Assembly: GCF_001418015.1 (NCBI RefSeq)
Contig: NZ_LIQG01000017.1
Span: 124,001 to 188,000, forward strand
Direction: 5' to 3'
Length of the DNA: 64,000 bases
Origin: Lacinutrix mariniflava
GTDB lineage: Bacteria; Bacteroidota; Bacteroidia; Flavobacteriales; Flavobacteriaceae
Shown here piece by piece: positions 35,466 to 44,297 of the stretch (the stretch's first letter is position 1; each line of letters starts with the position of its first letter). Under the pieces are notes generated by a model, which was not told the DNA's origin, searched no databases, and saw only the letters and a program-made list of their open reading frames with translations. The translations under genes and the position numbers were made by a program.

Positions 35466-36464
35466 TTAAATTTTGACAATCATTTTCCCTTTGTTTTTAC
35501 CTTCAAATAAATCGATAAAAGCGGTTGGGATATTGTCAAAACCTTCCACAATAGTTTCAGTATATTTTAATTGACCATCAGCCAACCAAGTCGATAATTT
35601 TTGCATTGCTTCTGGAAATTTATCAGCATAATTTGAGACAATAAACCCTTGCATTAATGCACTGTTTTTTACTAAAAATGGTTGTACACTAATACTTTTA
35701 GGTAATTCAGTTTCGTTATAAACAGATATTGCACCACAAATAATGATTCTTGCAAAATGGTTTATGTTAAAAAATACAGCATCAGATATTGGACCTCCGA
35801 CATTATCAAAATAAATATCGACACCGTTTGGCGCTAATTTTTTTAGGTCTGCATCAATATCCTTACTTGTGTTATAATTGATACCTGCATCAAAACCAAA
35901 TTTGTCTTTTAGCATGTCAATCTTCTCATCAGTTCCAGCAATTCCAATAACATGAAGGCCTAATAGTTTTGCTATTTGACCAACAACACTACCAACAGCT
36001 CCTGCAGCACCAGAAACTACAATAGTCTCACCTTTAACGGGTTTACCTATCTGAGTTAAACCTAAATATGCAGTTAATCCTGTCATGCCTAAAACACCTA
36101 AGTAAGTGCTTAATGGCGCTTTAGATCCGTCTACTTTATTTAAACCCTCGCCATTTGAGATTTGTTGAGTAGACCAATTTAACATACCAGATACATAATC
36201 GCCTTCAGAAAATTTGTCGTTTTTAGACGCAATTACTTTGGCAACTACTCCAGAATGTACTGGCTGATTTAATTGAAAAGGAGGTACATACGATTTTGCA
36301 TCGCTCATACGTCCTCTTAAATAAGGATCAACTGAAACGTAAGCAGCTTCCAAAAGCACATCGCCTTCAGATAGTTTTAACTCAGAGTCTTCAGTAATAA
36401 ATTCGAAATTTGAAACTGTAGGTTTTCCCACAGGTCTGTTATTTAATAAAATGGTCTTTCTCAT
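35466..36464 (-). CDS. NADP-dependent MDR enone reductase (PTGR/CurA-like)
   Basis: This 332-residue zinc-free MDR oxidoreductase has an RKTILLNNRPVGKPT start and the Rossmann motif VSGAAGAVGSVVGQIAKLLG. Both are typical of prostaglandin/leukotriene reductase-like and CurA enzymes that reduce alpha,beta-unsaturated carbonyls. It lies 8 bp after the nitroreductase gene in the TetR-linked operon, consistent with electrophile defence. Confidence 0.9.
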   Translation of the reverse strand: MRKTILLNNRPVGKPTVSNFEFITEDSELKLSEGDVLLEAAYVSVDPYLRGRMSDAKSYVPPFQLNQPVHSGVVAKVIASKNDKFSEGDYVSGMLNWSTQQISNGEGLNKVDGSKAPLSTYLGVLGMTGLTAYLGLTQIGKPVKGETIVVSGAAGAVGSVVGQIAKLLGLHVIGIAGTDEKIDMLKDKFGFDAGINYNTSKDIDADLKKLAPNGVDIYFDNVGGPISDAVFFNINHFARIIICGAISVYNETELPKSISVQPFLVKNSALMQGFIVSNYADKFPEAMQKLSTWLADGQLKYTETIVEGFDNIPTAFIDLFEGKNKGKMIVKI

Positions 36465-36472
36465 AATAGTTT

Positions 36473-37105
36473 TTAGTCAATTACAGTTACTAATTCTGAC
36501 ATTGGTTTTCTAACTTTTACTAAGTTTACTAACCAATCTTCATCTTCTTTTCTATAACCAATAGGTAACATTACAGCACTACGTAATCCTTTTTCGCGTA
36601 AGCCTAAAATTTTATCTACCGCATCTGGTTCAAAACCTTCTAATGGTGTTGCATCTACACCTTCAAAAGCTGCAGCTGTTAATGCTTCTGTAAAAGCGAT
36701 GTAAGCTTGTTTTGCAGCGTGATTAAAGTTTTCTTCTGGGTCTTTTTGAGGATACATACCTAATAACATTTGACGGTAATTTTCCCATCCTTCGTTTTCA
36801 AAACCACGAATCTCGTTAGTTAAATCAAACATATGGTTAATACGTTCTGGTGTGTAAGTATCCCATGCAGCAAATACTAATAGGTGAGAACAGTCTGTAA
36901 TTACAGATTGGTTCCATGCTACTGGCTTAATTTTTTCTTTAATATCTTGGTTTTTTACTACAAAAATTTCAAAAGGTTGCAAACCACTAGAAGTAGGTGC
37001 TAAACGTGCAGCTTCTAAAATGCGTTCTACTTTATCTTCTGCTACTTTCTCACCATTCATTGCTTTTGCAGCGTACCTCCAGTTTAATTTGTCTAATAAT
37101 TCCAT
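36473..37105 (-). CDS. Nitroreductase-family NAD(P)H oxidoreductase (NfsB-like)
   Basis: This 210-residue FMN-binding nitroreductase has the start WRYAAKAMNGEKV, the SRSTPSS-like block AARLAPTSSGLQPFEIFVV and the C-terminal LPIGYRKEDEDWL. These enzymes reduce quinones, nitro compounds and enals. It is cotranscribed with SDR, MDR and YqhD-like genes. No unusual feature is seen. Confidence 0.92.
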   Translation of the reverse strand: MELLDKLNWRYAAKAMNGEKVAEDKVERILEAARLAPTSSGLQPFEIFVVKNQDIKEKIKPVAWNQSVITDCSHLLVFAAWDTYTPERINHMFDLTNEIRGFENEGWENYRQMLLGMYPQKDPEENFNHAAKQAYIAFTEALTAAAFEGVDATPLEGFEPDAVDKILGLREKGLRSAVMLPIGYRKEDEDWLVNLVKVRKPMSELVTVID

Positions 37106-37122
37106 AGGGTCAATTTATTTTT

Positions 37123-37788
37123 TTAATTGTTTTTAGTAATTCTTTTTATATCTGTTGAAGTAATAATGACTTCGGCAAAACTTGTACTATTGGCCAGATT
37201 GATCATGGCTTGCGCGATATGATCAGGTTCTGTGATTTTATATTGTTTTAATTTGCCTATAAATAATGGCTGAAGCACTTTAAAAATGGCTAAGCCGATT
37301 TTTTCTAACGTACGACGCTCTTCGCGTTGTCCACCAATTAATGAAGGTCTTAAAATAAAGGTACGGCTGATGTTTTGTTGTTTGACATCGCGTTCCATTT
37401 CACCTTTAGTTTTATTGTAAAATATTGAACTATTAGCATTAGCACCCATTGACGAAATCACGACAAACGTATCAATACCGTTAGCTTTTGCTAGCTTGGC
37501 TGCAGTTACCGGAATTCCGTAATCAATTTTTTTATAAACCGATTTGTTTGGGGTTTTACTAGCAGTTGTACCAATGCAACAAAAGACTTGGTGTGCTGTA
37601 AAATCTGCTTTAAACTGTTCTAAATCCAACAAATCACCAATATATTGCGTGACTTTAGTTGGTAAACCTTCGATTTTTGAGCGCGAGAACAATTTTATGC
37701 TAGAGTAGTCCGTGTCTTCAATTAACTTTTGAAGTAAAAGACCACCAGTTAAACCGGTCGCACCTAATATGATTGCTGTTTTATTCAT
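37123..37788 (-). CDS. SDR-type NAD(P)H-binding protein
   Basis: This 221-residue atypical short-chain dehydrogenase-fold protein has the nucleotide-binding motif ILGATGLTGGLLLQKL. It resembles HTATIP2/TIP30-like and NmrA-like proteins, which often act as redox sensors or reductases. The gene lies 1 bp from the TetR gene. The substrate is unknown. Confidence 0.87.
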   Translation of the reverse strand: MNKTAIILGATGLTGGLLLQKLIEDTDYSSIKLFSRSKIEGLPTKVTQYIGDLLDLEQFKADFTAHQVFCCIGTTASKTPNKSVYKKIDYGIPVTAAKLAKANGIDTFVVISSMGANANSSIFYNKTKGEMERDVKQQNISRTFILRPSLIGGQREERRTLEKIGLAIFKVLQPLFIGKLKQYKITEPDHIAQAMINLANSTSFAEVIITSTDIKRITKNN

Positions 37789-37789
37789 T

Positions 37790-38374
37790 TTAACTACAAA
37801 CTTTTATACTGCTCCAAGCAGATTGATAGGCTTCGTCTAAATGTGTTTGATCTAATTTAAAGGCGCCACGTTTTTCGGTCATCATTAAAAATGATAATGG
37901 ATTTATGGCATACGCATATAAAATATAATCTGATAAGGGTTTTATAATCCCTTCCTGTCTGCCACGTTCCCAAAGATCTAAAAGTGGTTGGAGGTGCTTT
38001 ATACCTTCTTGCCTACTATCTTCGTCAATCATTGGTGTATTATCACATTGCGCTAAAAATAAGGCATTGTCGCACTCTTTAAGCTTGAAATCTGCGATAC
38101 GTTTCCAAATCAATTCAAAACCAGCTTCTACAGGCATATTTGGATCAAATTTTTCAAACGCATATTTTGTGTATTCGGCTTTAACTTCGACGTAAGTCTT
38201 ATTAACTAAATCTTGTTTGTTTTCAAAATACAGATAAATAGTAGCAGGAGAGACGTTAGCCATCTTTGCTATTTTACTCATTGGTGTCGCGTGAAACCCG
38301 TTGTTGTTTACCAACTCGATAGTCGCTTTAATCAATGCGTTACGTTTATCAATACTTTTTTGAAGTTTTGCCAT
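37790..38374 (-). CDS. TetR/AcrR-family regulator
   Basis: This 194-residue repressor has an N-terminal HTH (TPMSKIAKMANVSPATIYLYFENKQDLV). Its start overlaps the DoxX stop by one base (TAATG). A perfect 14-bp palindrome upstream of the DoxX gene is the likely operator, so the protein would control its own operon. The ligand is probably an electrophile that the operon enzymes remove; this is inferred. Confidence 0.92.
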   Translation of the reverse strand: MAKLQKSIDKRNALIKATIELVNNNGFHATPMSKIAKMANVSPATIYLYFENKQDLVNKTYVEVKAEYTKYAFEKFDPNMPVEAGFELIWKRIADFKLKECDNALFLAQCDNTPMIDEDSRQEGIKHLQPLLDLWERGRQEGIIKPLSDYILYAYAINPLSFLMMTEKRGAFKLDQTHLDEAYQSAWSSIKVCS

Positions 38375-38742
38375 TACGCGTTTGTTTTATATAATTTAAA
38401 AGACAGCGCTATTAACACTAACTGAATAGGTAATCTTATTAATGCGGCTTGGTGACTTCCAATTGCTGGAGTATCTGAAAAAACATCCCAAACGTGAATT
38501 GGTAGAAAAAGAAGCATTAAAACGAAAATTGCTAAAGCTGCTTTGCTAGCAAATTTTGGAATAAGTAATAAGACACCCAAAGCAACTTCTAAAATCCCTG
38601 ACCCATAAATGATGGCGGTTTTGAAAACCAATACATCCGGAACAAAAGGCTTAAAAAAGTCTGGATTTATAAAATGCTGACTACCTGCATATATCATAAA
38701 TACAGCTAGGAGTACTTTTAAAATGTTCCAAATTAGTTTCAT
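38374..38742 (-). CDS. DoxX-family membrane protein
   Basis: This small four-helix membrane protein has 122 residues from the preferred ATG at 38742 (MKLIWNILKVLLAVFMIYAG). A longer in-frame start at 38802 is rejected because it lies upstream of the promoter and operator. The DoxX block AGSQHFINPDFF and PDVLVFKTAIIYGSGILEV are present. DoxX-like proteins are often found with redox-stress genes. It is the first gene of the TetR-linked operon. Confidence 0.85.
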   Translation of the reverse strand: MKLIWNILKVLLAVFMIYAGSQHFINPDFFKPFVPDVLVFKTAIIYGSGILEVALGVLLLIPKFASKAALAIFVLMLLFLPIHVWDVFSDTPAIGSHQAALIRLPIQLVLIALSFKLYKTNA

Positions 38743-38760
38743 GTCTTTGTTTTGATGGTA

Positions 38761-38768
38761 CAAAGGTA
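38761..38768 (-). promoter_or_regulatory. -7 element of TetR-linked operon
   Basis: On the minus strand TACCTTTG matches TAnnTTTG, about 20 nt before the chosen DoxX start. Confidence 0.6.
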
Positions 38769-38774
38769 TGTAAA

Positions 38775-38788
38775 AATGAACGTTCATT
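38775..38788. promoter_or_regulatory. Probable TetR operator
   Basis: AATGAACGTTCATT is a perfect 14-bp palindrome of the TGAACGTTCA type common for AcrR/TetR proteins. It lies between the expected -33 and the -7 element, where a bound repressor would block RNA polymerase. Confidence 0.7.
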
Positions 38789-38802
38789 CTTTTTTTTAAC
38801 AA

Positions 38803-39156
38803 AAGTTTAATTTTACATGAATTCTAGTGTAAATATTTAAAATGAGTGTTTTATAACATTCAAGATTTTTATTGATAGATAAATTGAAAATTTAACATGA
38901 ATTTATAGATTGTTTAAGTCGTAAATAAATTCATAAAATTTAAAATTAAAACCAATATAAATTATAGAAATCACGGAATTGATAAGAGAATTAACTTAGT
39001 TGTATTAAATCAATAAATACGTTGTGTTAGCCATGATTTTTAGCGTCTCAATTATAATCGATATAAGTCATTTCTTACTAATATAAATTGTTATTTCGCA
39101 AACCTTAAAAAAAATTATTAAAAGGAAGAAATTATTAAATACAATTATTAAGTTTT
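38803..39156 (+). promoter_or_regulatory. Noncoding leader region before OmpA-family gene
   Basis: This 354-bp AT-rich gap has no plausible gene. It contains CGATATAAGTCA (39059-39070), similar to the FNR-like box at 55583, and an A-rich ribosome-binding leader next to the ATG. No consensus -7 could be fixed. Confidence 0.35.
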
Positions 39157-41022
39157 ATGAAACATTATTACAAAATTTTTACATTAACGTTATTATTAGC
39201 GTTATCTACACAATTATCTTTTTCACAAGAAGTTAATTCTAATCGTTGGTCTTTTGAAGCTGGTTTAAGTGCAGTAGACCTTTATCCTGTTGGAGAAAAT
39301 GCACCTCAAGGTGAATATTTCGACGAATTCCTTAATCTTAACGACCATTATAACTTAGGTTTTTATGTTGGAGCTACAAGAAGTCTTACTAAAAACTTAT
39401 CTATAAGTGCAAGAGGTACTGTAAATGAAATAAGTAAATGGGGAGATTTAGGTCAAGCAGATGAAAGCGTATTAGTAGATAACCTTAAGTACTACGGTCT
39501 TGATGGTATGATTAATTACAGTTTTGGTCAAGGTAAATTACAACCATTTATTGCTGTTGGTGGTGGTTATACTTGGATTGAAGAAGGTCCTTTTAATACA
39601 TTTTCTAGCACATCTAACAGTTTAGTAGGTGCAGGTACTGCAAATGGATCTGTAGGTGTTAAGTATTGGGTAAGTGATAATTTTGGAGTTAATCTTCAAA
39701 CAACTTACAAACATTCTTTTGAAGATTACTTGCCTAAACATTGGAATCACAATTTAGGTATAGTTTACAAGCTTGCTAAAGATGAGCAAAATGGAGTTGA
39801 AACAAAGACGCCAGAGAAAAATAATAGCCGTTGGTCTTTTGAAACAGGTTTAAGTGCTGTAGATGTTTATCCTGTTGGAGAAAACGCACCACAAGGTGAC
39901 TATTTTGATGAATTTGTAAACCTTAACGATCACTGGAATTTCGGATTTTATGTAGGTGTTACAAGAAGTCTTACAGATAACTTATCTATAACTGCAAAAG
40001 GTAGTTTAAACGAACTAAGTAAATGGGGAGATTTAGGTAGTGCAGATGAAAGTGTATTAGTTGATAACCTTAAGTATTACGGTCTTGACGGTATGGTAAA
40101 TTATAGTTTTGGTAAAGGGAGATTACAACCTTTTATTGCAGTAGGTGGAGGTTATACTTGGATTGAAGAAGGTCCATTTAATACATTTTCTACTAAAGAA
40201 GGAACAGATAATTTAGTTGGAGCAGGTACAGCAAATGGATCTGTAGGTGTTAAATACTGGATTAACGATAGATTAGGAGTGAACTTACAAACAACTTACA
40301 AGCATTCTTTTGAAGATTACTTACCTAAACATTTCGATCATAACTTAGGTTTAGTTTATAAAATTGGAAATGGTAAAGAAAAAGTTTCTAACGATAGAGA
40401 TGGAGATACTGTACCAAATGAATTCGATTTATGTCCAGATACTTTTGGTTTAGTTAGCCTTGGTGGTTGTCCTGATACGGATGGTGATGGTGTTACAGAT
40501 AAAGACGATTTATGTCCAGAAGTAAGAGGTCTTGTTGAGTTTGGTGGATGTCCTGATACAGATGGAGATGGTTTTCCAGATAATAAAGATAATTGTCCTA
40601 AAGTAAAAGGAACTGATAATGGTTGCCCAGTAAAAGTTGTTGAACCTGCACCAGTTGTAACTGTTGTTCCAGCAGTTGTTGGACAAAGAAAAGTATATTT
40701 TAACTATGATAGCTCTAAGCTTGATGAAAATGCTAAATCTATATTAGATGAAATAGCGGCTAATATTATAGCAGACAAGTCTAACTTTGATATTTCTATT
40801 CAAGGTCATGCAGATAGTAGAGGTAGTAATGACTATAACTACAAATTGTCTTTAGTTAGAGCACAAGCTATTAAAGATTACCTTACTTCTAAAAACATAG
40901 CTAATAGTTTAATTTCTATTTCTGGTAAAGGAGAGACTGAACCTGTAGCTCCTAATAATACGGAAGCTGGAAGAGCAGCAAACAGAAGAGTAGAGTTAAC
41001 TATAAACATTACTGCTAAGTAA
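39157..41022 (+). CDS. OmpA-family outer-membrane protein with duplicated barrel domain
   Basis: This 621-residue exported protein has its signal ending LSFSQ. It has two near-identical eight-strand-type barrel modules (about residues 26-215 and 226-415), both starting NRWSFE/SRWSFE and both containing SVGVKYW and TTYKHSFEDYLPKH. TSP3-type calcium repeats (DTDGDGVTDKDDLCP) follow at about 420-490. The OmpA peptidoglycan-binding domain closes the protein (about 505-620, FNYDSSKLDE, GHADSRGSNDYN, RRVELT). Typical relatives have one barrel. The gene stands alone and ends in a strong terminator. Confidence 0.92.
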   Translation: MKHYYKIFTLTLLLALSTQLSFSQEVNSNRWSFEAGLSAVDLYPVGENAPQGEYFDEFLNLNDHYNLGFYVGATRSLTKNLSISARGTVNEISKWGDLGQADESVLVDNLKYYGLDGMINYSFGQGKLQPFIAVGGGYTWIEEGPFNTFSSTSNSLVGAGTANGSVGVKYWVSDNFGVNLQTTYKHSFEDYLPKHWNHNLGIVYKLAKDEQNGVETKTPEKNNSRWSFETGLSAVDVYPVGENAPQGDYFDEFVNLNDHWNFGFYVGVTRSLTDNLSITAKGSLNELSKWGDLGSADESVLVDNLKYYGLDGMVNYSFGKGRLQPFIAVGGGYTWIEEGPFNTFSTKEGTDNLVGAGTANGSVGVKYWINDRLGVNLQTTYKHSFEDYLPKHFDHNLGLVYKIGNGKEKVSNDRDGDTVPNEFDLCPDTFGLVSLGGCPDTDGDGVTDKDDLCPEVRGLVEFGGCPDTDGDGFPDNKDNCPKVKGTDNGCPVKVVEPAPVVTVVPAVVGQRKVYFNYDSSKLDENAKSILDEIAANIIADKSNFDISIQGHADSRGSNDYNYKLSLVRAQAIKDYLTSKNIANSLISISGKGETEPVAPNNTEAGRAANRRVELTINITAK

Positions 41023-41045
41023 ATTCAATTTACTTTTTATAAATC

Positions 41046-41080
41046 GTGCTATCATAGTTAATATGATAGCACTTTTTTTT
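41046..41080 (+). terminator. Terminator of OmpA-family gene
   Basis: A perfect 10-bp stem GTGCTATCAT/ATGATAGCAC with a 7-nt loop is followed by eight T. Confidence 0.92.
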
Positions 41081-41174
41081 GTTCATTATTTTTGTCTAAA
41101 CATAGCGTTAAAACTAAGATGTTTTTAGCAAATAGAATTAACAAATCATTGTAATAAAAGGATATCACGTTGTG

Positions 41175-41182
41175 TAACTTTG
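41175..41182 (+). promoter_or_regulatory. -7 element for LLM oxidoreductase gene
   Basis: TAACTTTG fits TAnnTTTG, with a TTG about 23 nt upstream and the ATG about 40 nt downstream. Confidence 0.55.
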
Positions 41183-41222
41183 TACTATTAAAAGTGAATA
41201 TTACAATTGATAATTGTTAATT

Positions 41223-42227
41223 ATGGAAACTCAAAAAACAGCTTACTCTATATTAGATCTTGCTTTAGTATCGCAAGATCATACATTAAAACAAACTTAT
41301 AATAACGCGCTAGAATTGGCACAACAAGCCGAAGCTTTTGGTTACACACGCTATTGGTTGGCAGAACATCATAATTCAAAAAACATTGGTAGTAGTGCAA
41401 CCTCTGTTTTAATTGGTTATGTTGCTCAAGGTACTAACACTTTGCGTATTGGTTCTGGTGGAATTATGTTGCCCAATCACTCTCCATTAATTGTTGCAGA
41501 ACAGTTTGGGACGCTAGGATCTTTGTATCCTAATAGAATCGATTTGGGCCTTGGGAGAGCACCAGGCACAGATAGAGAGACCGCTCAAGCGATACGTTCG
41601 GATTTCATGCAAGCAGCGCATTCTTTTCCTAACGAATTAGAAAAAATACAAAACTATTTTTCTACAGATAATGCTACTTCTAAAGTACGTGCTACGGTAG
41701 CAGAAGGAGTAGAGGTGCCAATCTATATTTTAGGTTCTAGTACAGACAGTGCACATTTAGCAGCGAAAAAAGGACTGCCTTATGCTTTTGCTAGTCATTT
41801 CGCAACAACGCATTTATGGGATGCATTGGCTATTTATCGTAGAGAATTCAAGCCTTCAAATATTTTGCAAAAACCATATACAATTGTAGGTGTAAATATT
41901 ATAATTGCTGAAACCGATGAAGAAGCACAGCGTTTATCGACTTCCTTAATTAGGATGATTGTTGGTATATTTACAGGTAAGCGCGATTATGTACAACCTG
42001 CAATGGATATGACTAGTGAGTTAAAGCAAGTGATGCAAAATCCTCAAGTACATCAAATGCTTAAGTATTCGTTTATAGGAAGTAAAGCCACAGTAAAAGC
42101 GCAAGTAAAAGAATTTATGGCGCAAACTAAAGCAGACGAACTTATTGCGGTCACTAATATTTATGATATTAAAGACAGAATACTTTCTTATAAATTATTT
42201 GCCGAGATTATGAAGGAGTTAAATTAA
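41223..42227 (+). CDS. LLM-class flavin-dependent oxidoreductase
   Basis: This is a bacterial-luciferase-like TIM-barrel flavoprotein, 334 residues from ATG 41223 (METQKTAYSILDLALV); a TTG at 41214 is less likely. Conserved blocks include RYWLAEHHNSKNIGSSAT, RIGSGGIMLPNHSPL and RIDLGLGRAPGTD. Such enzymes use FMNH2 and O2 or act as monooxygenases; the substrate is unknown. It is transcribed alone and converges with the ThiE-like pair. Confidence 0.92.
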   Translation: METQKTAYSILDLALVSQDHTLKQTYNNALELAQQAEAFGYTRYWLAEHHNSKNIGSSATSVLIGYVAQGTNTLRIGSGGIMLPNHSPLIVAEQFGTLGSLYPNRIDLGLGRAPGTDRETAQAIRSDFMQAAHSFPNELEKIQNYFSTDNATSKVRATVAEGVEVPIYILGSSTDSAHLAAKKGLPYAFASHFATTHLWDALAIYRREFKPSNILQKPYTIVGVNIIIAETDEEAQRLSTSLIRMIVGIFTGKRDYVQPAMDMTSELKQVMQNPQVHQMLKYSFIGSKATVKAQVKEFMAQTKADELIAVTNIYDIKDRILSYKLFAEIMKELN

Positions 42228-42231
42228 TTTG

Positions 42232-42876
42232 TTACTCAAATGTATGGCGTTGCTCTTGTGTAGAAGATGCATTTAATAGTTTGTTAAATGTTTTTATACT
42301 ATCAAAATCTTGAGTAATTGCTCTAGATACAGCAATACCAGAAATATCTGCTTTTAGTAAATCGGTAACATCTTCTAAAGTTATGCCTCCAAATCCAAGA
42401 ATTGGTTTAGGAGTTTTTAACACATCTGTAATTGCAGTATAACCTTTTAAGCCTAAAACAGGATCTAAATTGTCTTTATTACCTGTGTCTCTAAAAGGAC
42501 CTAAATTTATATAGTCAATTTCTTTATCTAATAATGTTTCACAATCGGCTAAAGTATTTGCTGTTCCTCCAATACTTTGCCAAGAGAATAAATGCTTTCT
42601 TACAAGAATAGGACAGGAGTCTGTTTTTTCTAGATAGACGCCATCTGCTTTAATCTCTTTTGCTACTTTATAAAAACCACTAATTATTAACCTTGTTTGA
42701 TAATGGGTGGTGATTTTTATAGCTTCTTTTGCTATTTTTAAAACCTTTTTTTCTGAAGCGTTTTTCATACCAAGTCGTACCAATTCAGCACCAGAAGTAC
42801 ATGCTTTTTGTATATTTTCAAGAATGATTTTTGATGATTCTCCTTCAGCTATATAATGTAATTTTGGTATAATCAT
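42232..42876 (-). CDS. Thiamine phosphate synthase-like protein (ThiE/TenI family)
   Basis: This 214-residue TIM barrel is of the ThiE/TenI family, which joins HMP diphosphate and thiazole phosphate or aromatises the thiazole. Family-like blocks are YINLGPFRDTGNKDNLDPVLG and PILGFGGITLEDVTDLL. It is paired with a second ThiE-like gene 42 bp upstream. No other thiamine genes and no TPP riboswitch are near, so its exact reaction is uncertain. Confidence 0.82.
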   Translation of the reverse strand: MIIPKLHYIAEGESSKIILENIQKACTSGAELVRLGMKNASEKKVLKIAKEAIKITTHYQTRLIISGFYKVAKEIKADGVYLEKTDSCPILVRKHLFSWQSIGGTANTLADCETLLDKEIDYINLGPFRDTGNKDNLDPVLGLKGYTAITDVLKTPKPILGFGGITLEDVTDLLKADISGIAVSRAITQDFDSIKTFNKLLNASSTQEQRHTFE

Positions 42877-42918
42877 GTTTTAGTGTCTTGTTATTGTATT
42901 GTTAGAATTTTACTTAAA

Positions 42919-43506
42919 TTATTTAAAGTGAAGTTTCATTTTTTTGAAAACAGCTACAGGAGTATCACTGTTCCAAATACCACCTAAAACACCAACACCA
43001 TTAAAACCTAATGTATCAAAATCTGATAGATTATCTACTGAAACGCCTCCCATACCAATAATTATTTTATCAATACCATTAACATCAAAACCACGACCAC
43101 TATAACCTTCTTTCGATATCGATGAAAATACAGGACTTAGTAAATGATAATCGAATTCAAAATAACAATCTTCAAGATCTTTTAACTCATGAAAAGACGA
43201 GCTTATTGTTTTTCCAAAGAGATTAAGATTTTTAAAGTAACGACCTGGGTTGTCTATATTATCAATTCTTTTTTGTTCTTGAAAATGAATCCCTTTTAAA
43301 TCAAAGTCATTAATTAACTCATGATGAAAGTGTACAATTATTTTGTTATGGTACTGTTTATCAATTTTATTTAAATAATCACAGTGTGCTTTATAGTCTT
43401 TATTCGGTTTTCTTAAATGATAGTATTCTAAACCTTCTTGAAATAACTGATTTAGAATCTCAATTTCGTTTGGAACGTCATTTTCGGGAGCTATTACAAT
43501 TATCAT
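42919..43506 (-). CDS. Divergent ThiE/TenI-family protein
   Basis: This 195-residue ThiE-fold protein has YYHLRKPNKDYK at the place of the substrate loop, LLSPVFSSISKEGYSGRG, and KIIIGMGGVSVDNLSDF near the end. It is shorter and more divergent than the gene beside it. One member of the pair may act as synthase and the other as TenI-like isomerase; the sequence does not settle which. Confidence 0.78.
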   Translation of the reverse strand: MIIVIAPENDVPNEIEILNQLFQEGLEYYHLRKPNKDYKAHCDYLNKIDKQYHNKIIVHFHHELINDFDLKGIHFQEQKRIDNIDNPGRYFKNLNLFGKTISSSFHELKDLEDCYFEFDYHLLSPVFSSISKEGYSGRGFDVNGIDKIIIGMGGVSVDNLSDFDTLGFNGVGVLGGIWNSDTPVAVFKKMKLHFK

Positions 43507-43858
43507 TATTTGATACTTTTCTTCAGTCTTAATTTATTTTACAAAGATACTTCGGATTCTTCATATTAAAACGGTTTAAGGTATTATTTCATAACATCTT
43601 GAGGATTGGTATTTTTAGTTTTAGACTTTAATAGATTATAACAAAAGAATTATCTTTTATGATATGTTTATAGTAGTTGCAACAGACCTAGTAACTGAAT
43701 ATAGTTATTTACGAAAATTAGTAGAAAAACAGCTTCTAGTTAGAGGTCAACTAAGGAAACAATAGAGCTCGCTAATTCTATGCTATTATAAAAAAAAGCC
43801 TATTAAAAACAAGTGTTTTAATAGGCTTTTAAATATTAATCATTCTATTCGAAAAGCA
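43507..43858. other. Gene-poor spacer
   Basis: This 352-bp region holds only a 33-codon plus-strand ORF (43664-43765) without homology cues and a strong terminator at 43794-43830. I see no RNA gene. Confidence 0.5.
43794..43830. terminator. Terminator of the metal efflux operon
   Basis: A perfect 15-bp stem AAAAGCCTATTAAAA/TTTTAATAGGCTTTT with a 7-nt loop lies about 30 bp after the last gene of the minus-strand copper operon. It is bidirectional. Confidence 0.9.
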
Positions 43859-44275
43859 CTATTCTTCTAATGTACCAGTTTGATTCATCGCCATATCGTG
43901 TTCATATTTACAACAATTAGGTAGTCCGTTATAAGCATCTTCACTGCCTTTAACTTTTTCAGTATCATAGCCTGATGCTCCAATTGCATTATGAATAGCC
44001 ATTGCATTTGTTTTTGTATCGTCAAAAGAAACATCTATCTTTTTTTTCTCTACATCCCAAGTTGCGCTAACGACTCCTTCAACTTTATTAGCAGCTTTTT
44101 CTATTGTGCTTTTACACATGCCACAATTACCTCTTACACCAAAGGAAATATCTGCCATTGCCATTTCGTTAGATACTTCGGTAGTTGTTGTTTCTGTTTG
44201 TTGTTTGGTTTCGTTTTTACAACTTGTTAAACCCATTGTAGCTATTACAGCTAGACTTAAAACTATTTTCTTCAT
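43859..44275 (-). CDS. HMA-domain lipoprotein (metal-binding)
   Basis: This 138-residue lipoprotein (lipobox GLTSC, C19) contains one heavy-metal-associated domain. In place of the usual MxCxxC it has GNCGMCKSTIE, which keeps CxxC. A further NCCKYEHDM motif follows near the C-terminus. It is probably a periplasmic copper chaperone feeding the RND pump. It is the last gene of the operon, 22 bp after the 51-residue membrane protein gene. Confidence 0.88.
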   Translation of the reverse strand: MKKIVLSLAVIATMGLTSCKNETKQQTETTTTEVSNEMAMADISFGVRGNCGMCKSTIEKAANKVEGVVSATWDVEKKKIDVSFDDTKTNAMAIHNAIGASGYDTEKVKGSEDAYNGLPNCCKYEHDMAMNQTGTLEE

Positions 44276-44297
44276 TGTTTAAAAATTTATGTATTCG

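Noticed and set aside
43507-43700. TPP riboswitch before the ThiE-like pair
   Set aside because: No conserved CUGAGA or ACCUGAU-type cores were seen upstream of either gene.
43664-43765. 33-codon ORF in the spacer before the copper operon terminator
   Set aside because: It is short, has no recognisable leader, motif or neighbour logic, and open frames of this size are common in AT-rich spacers.
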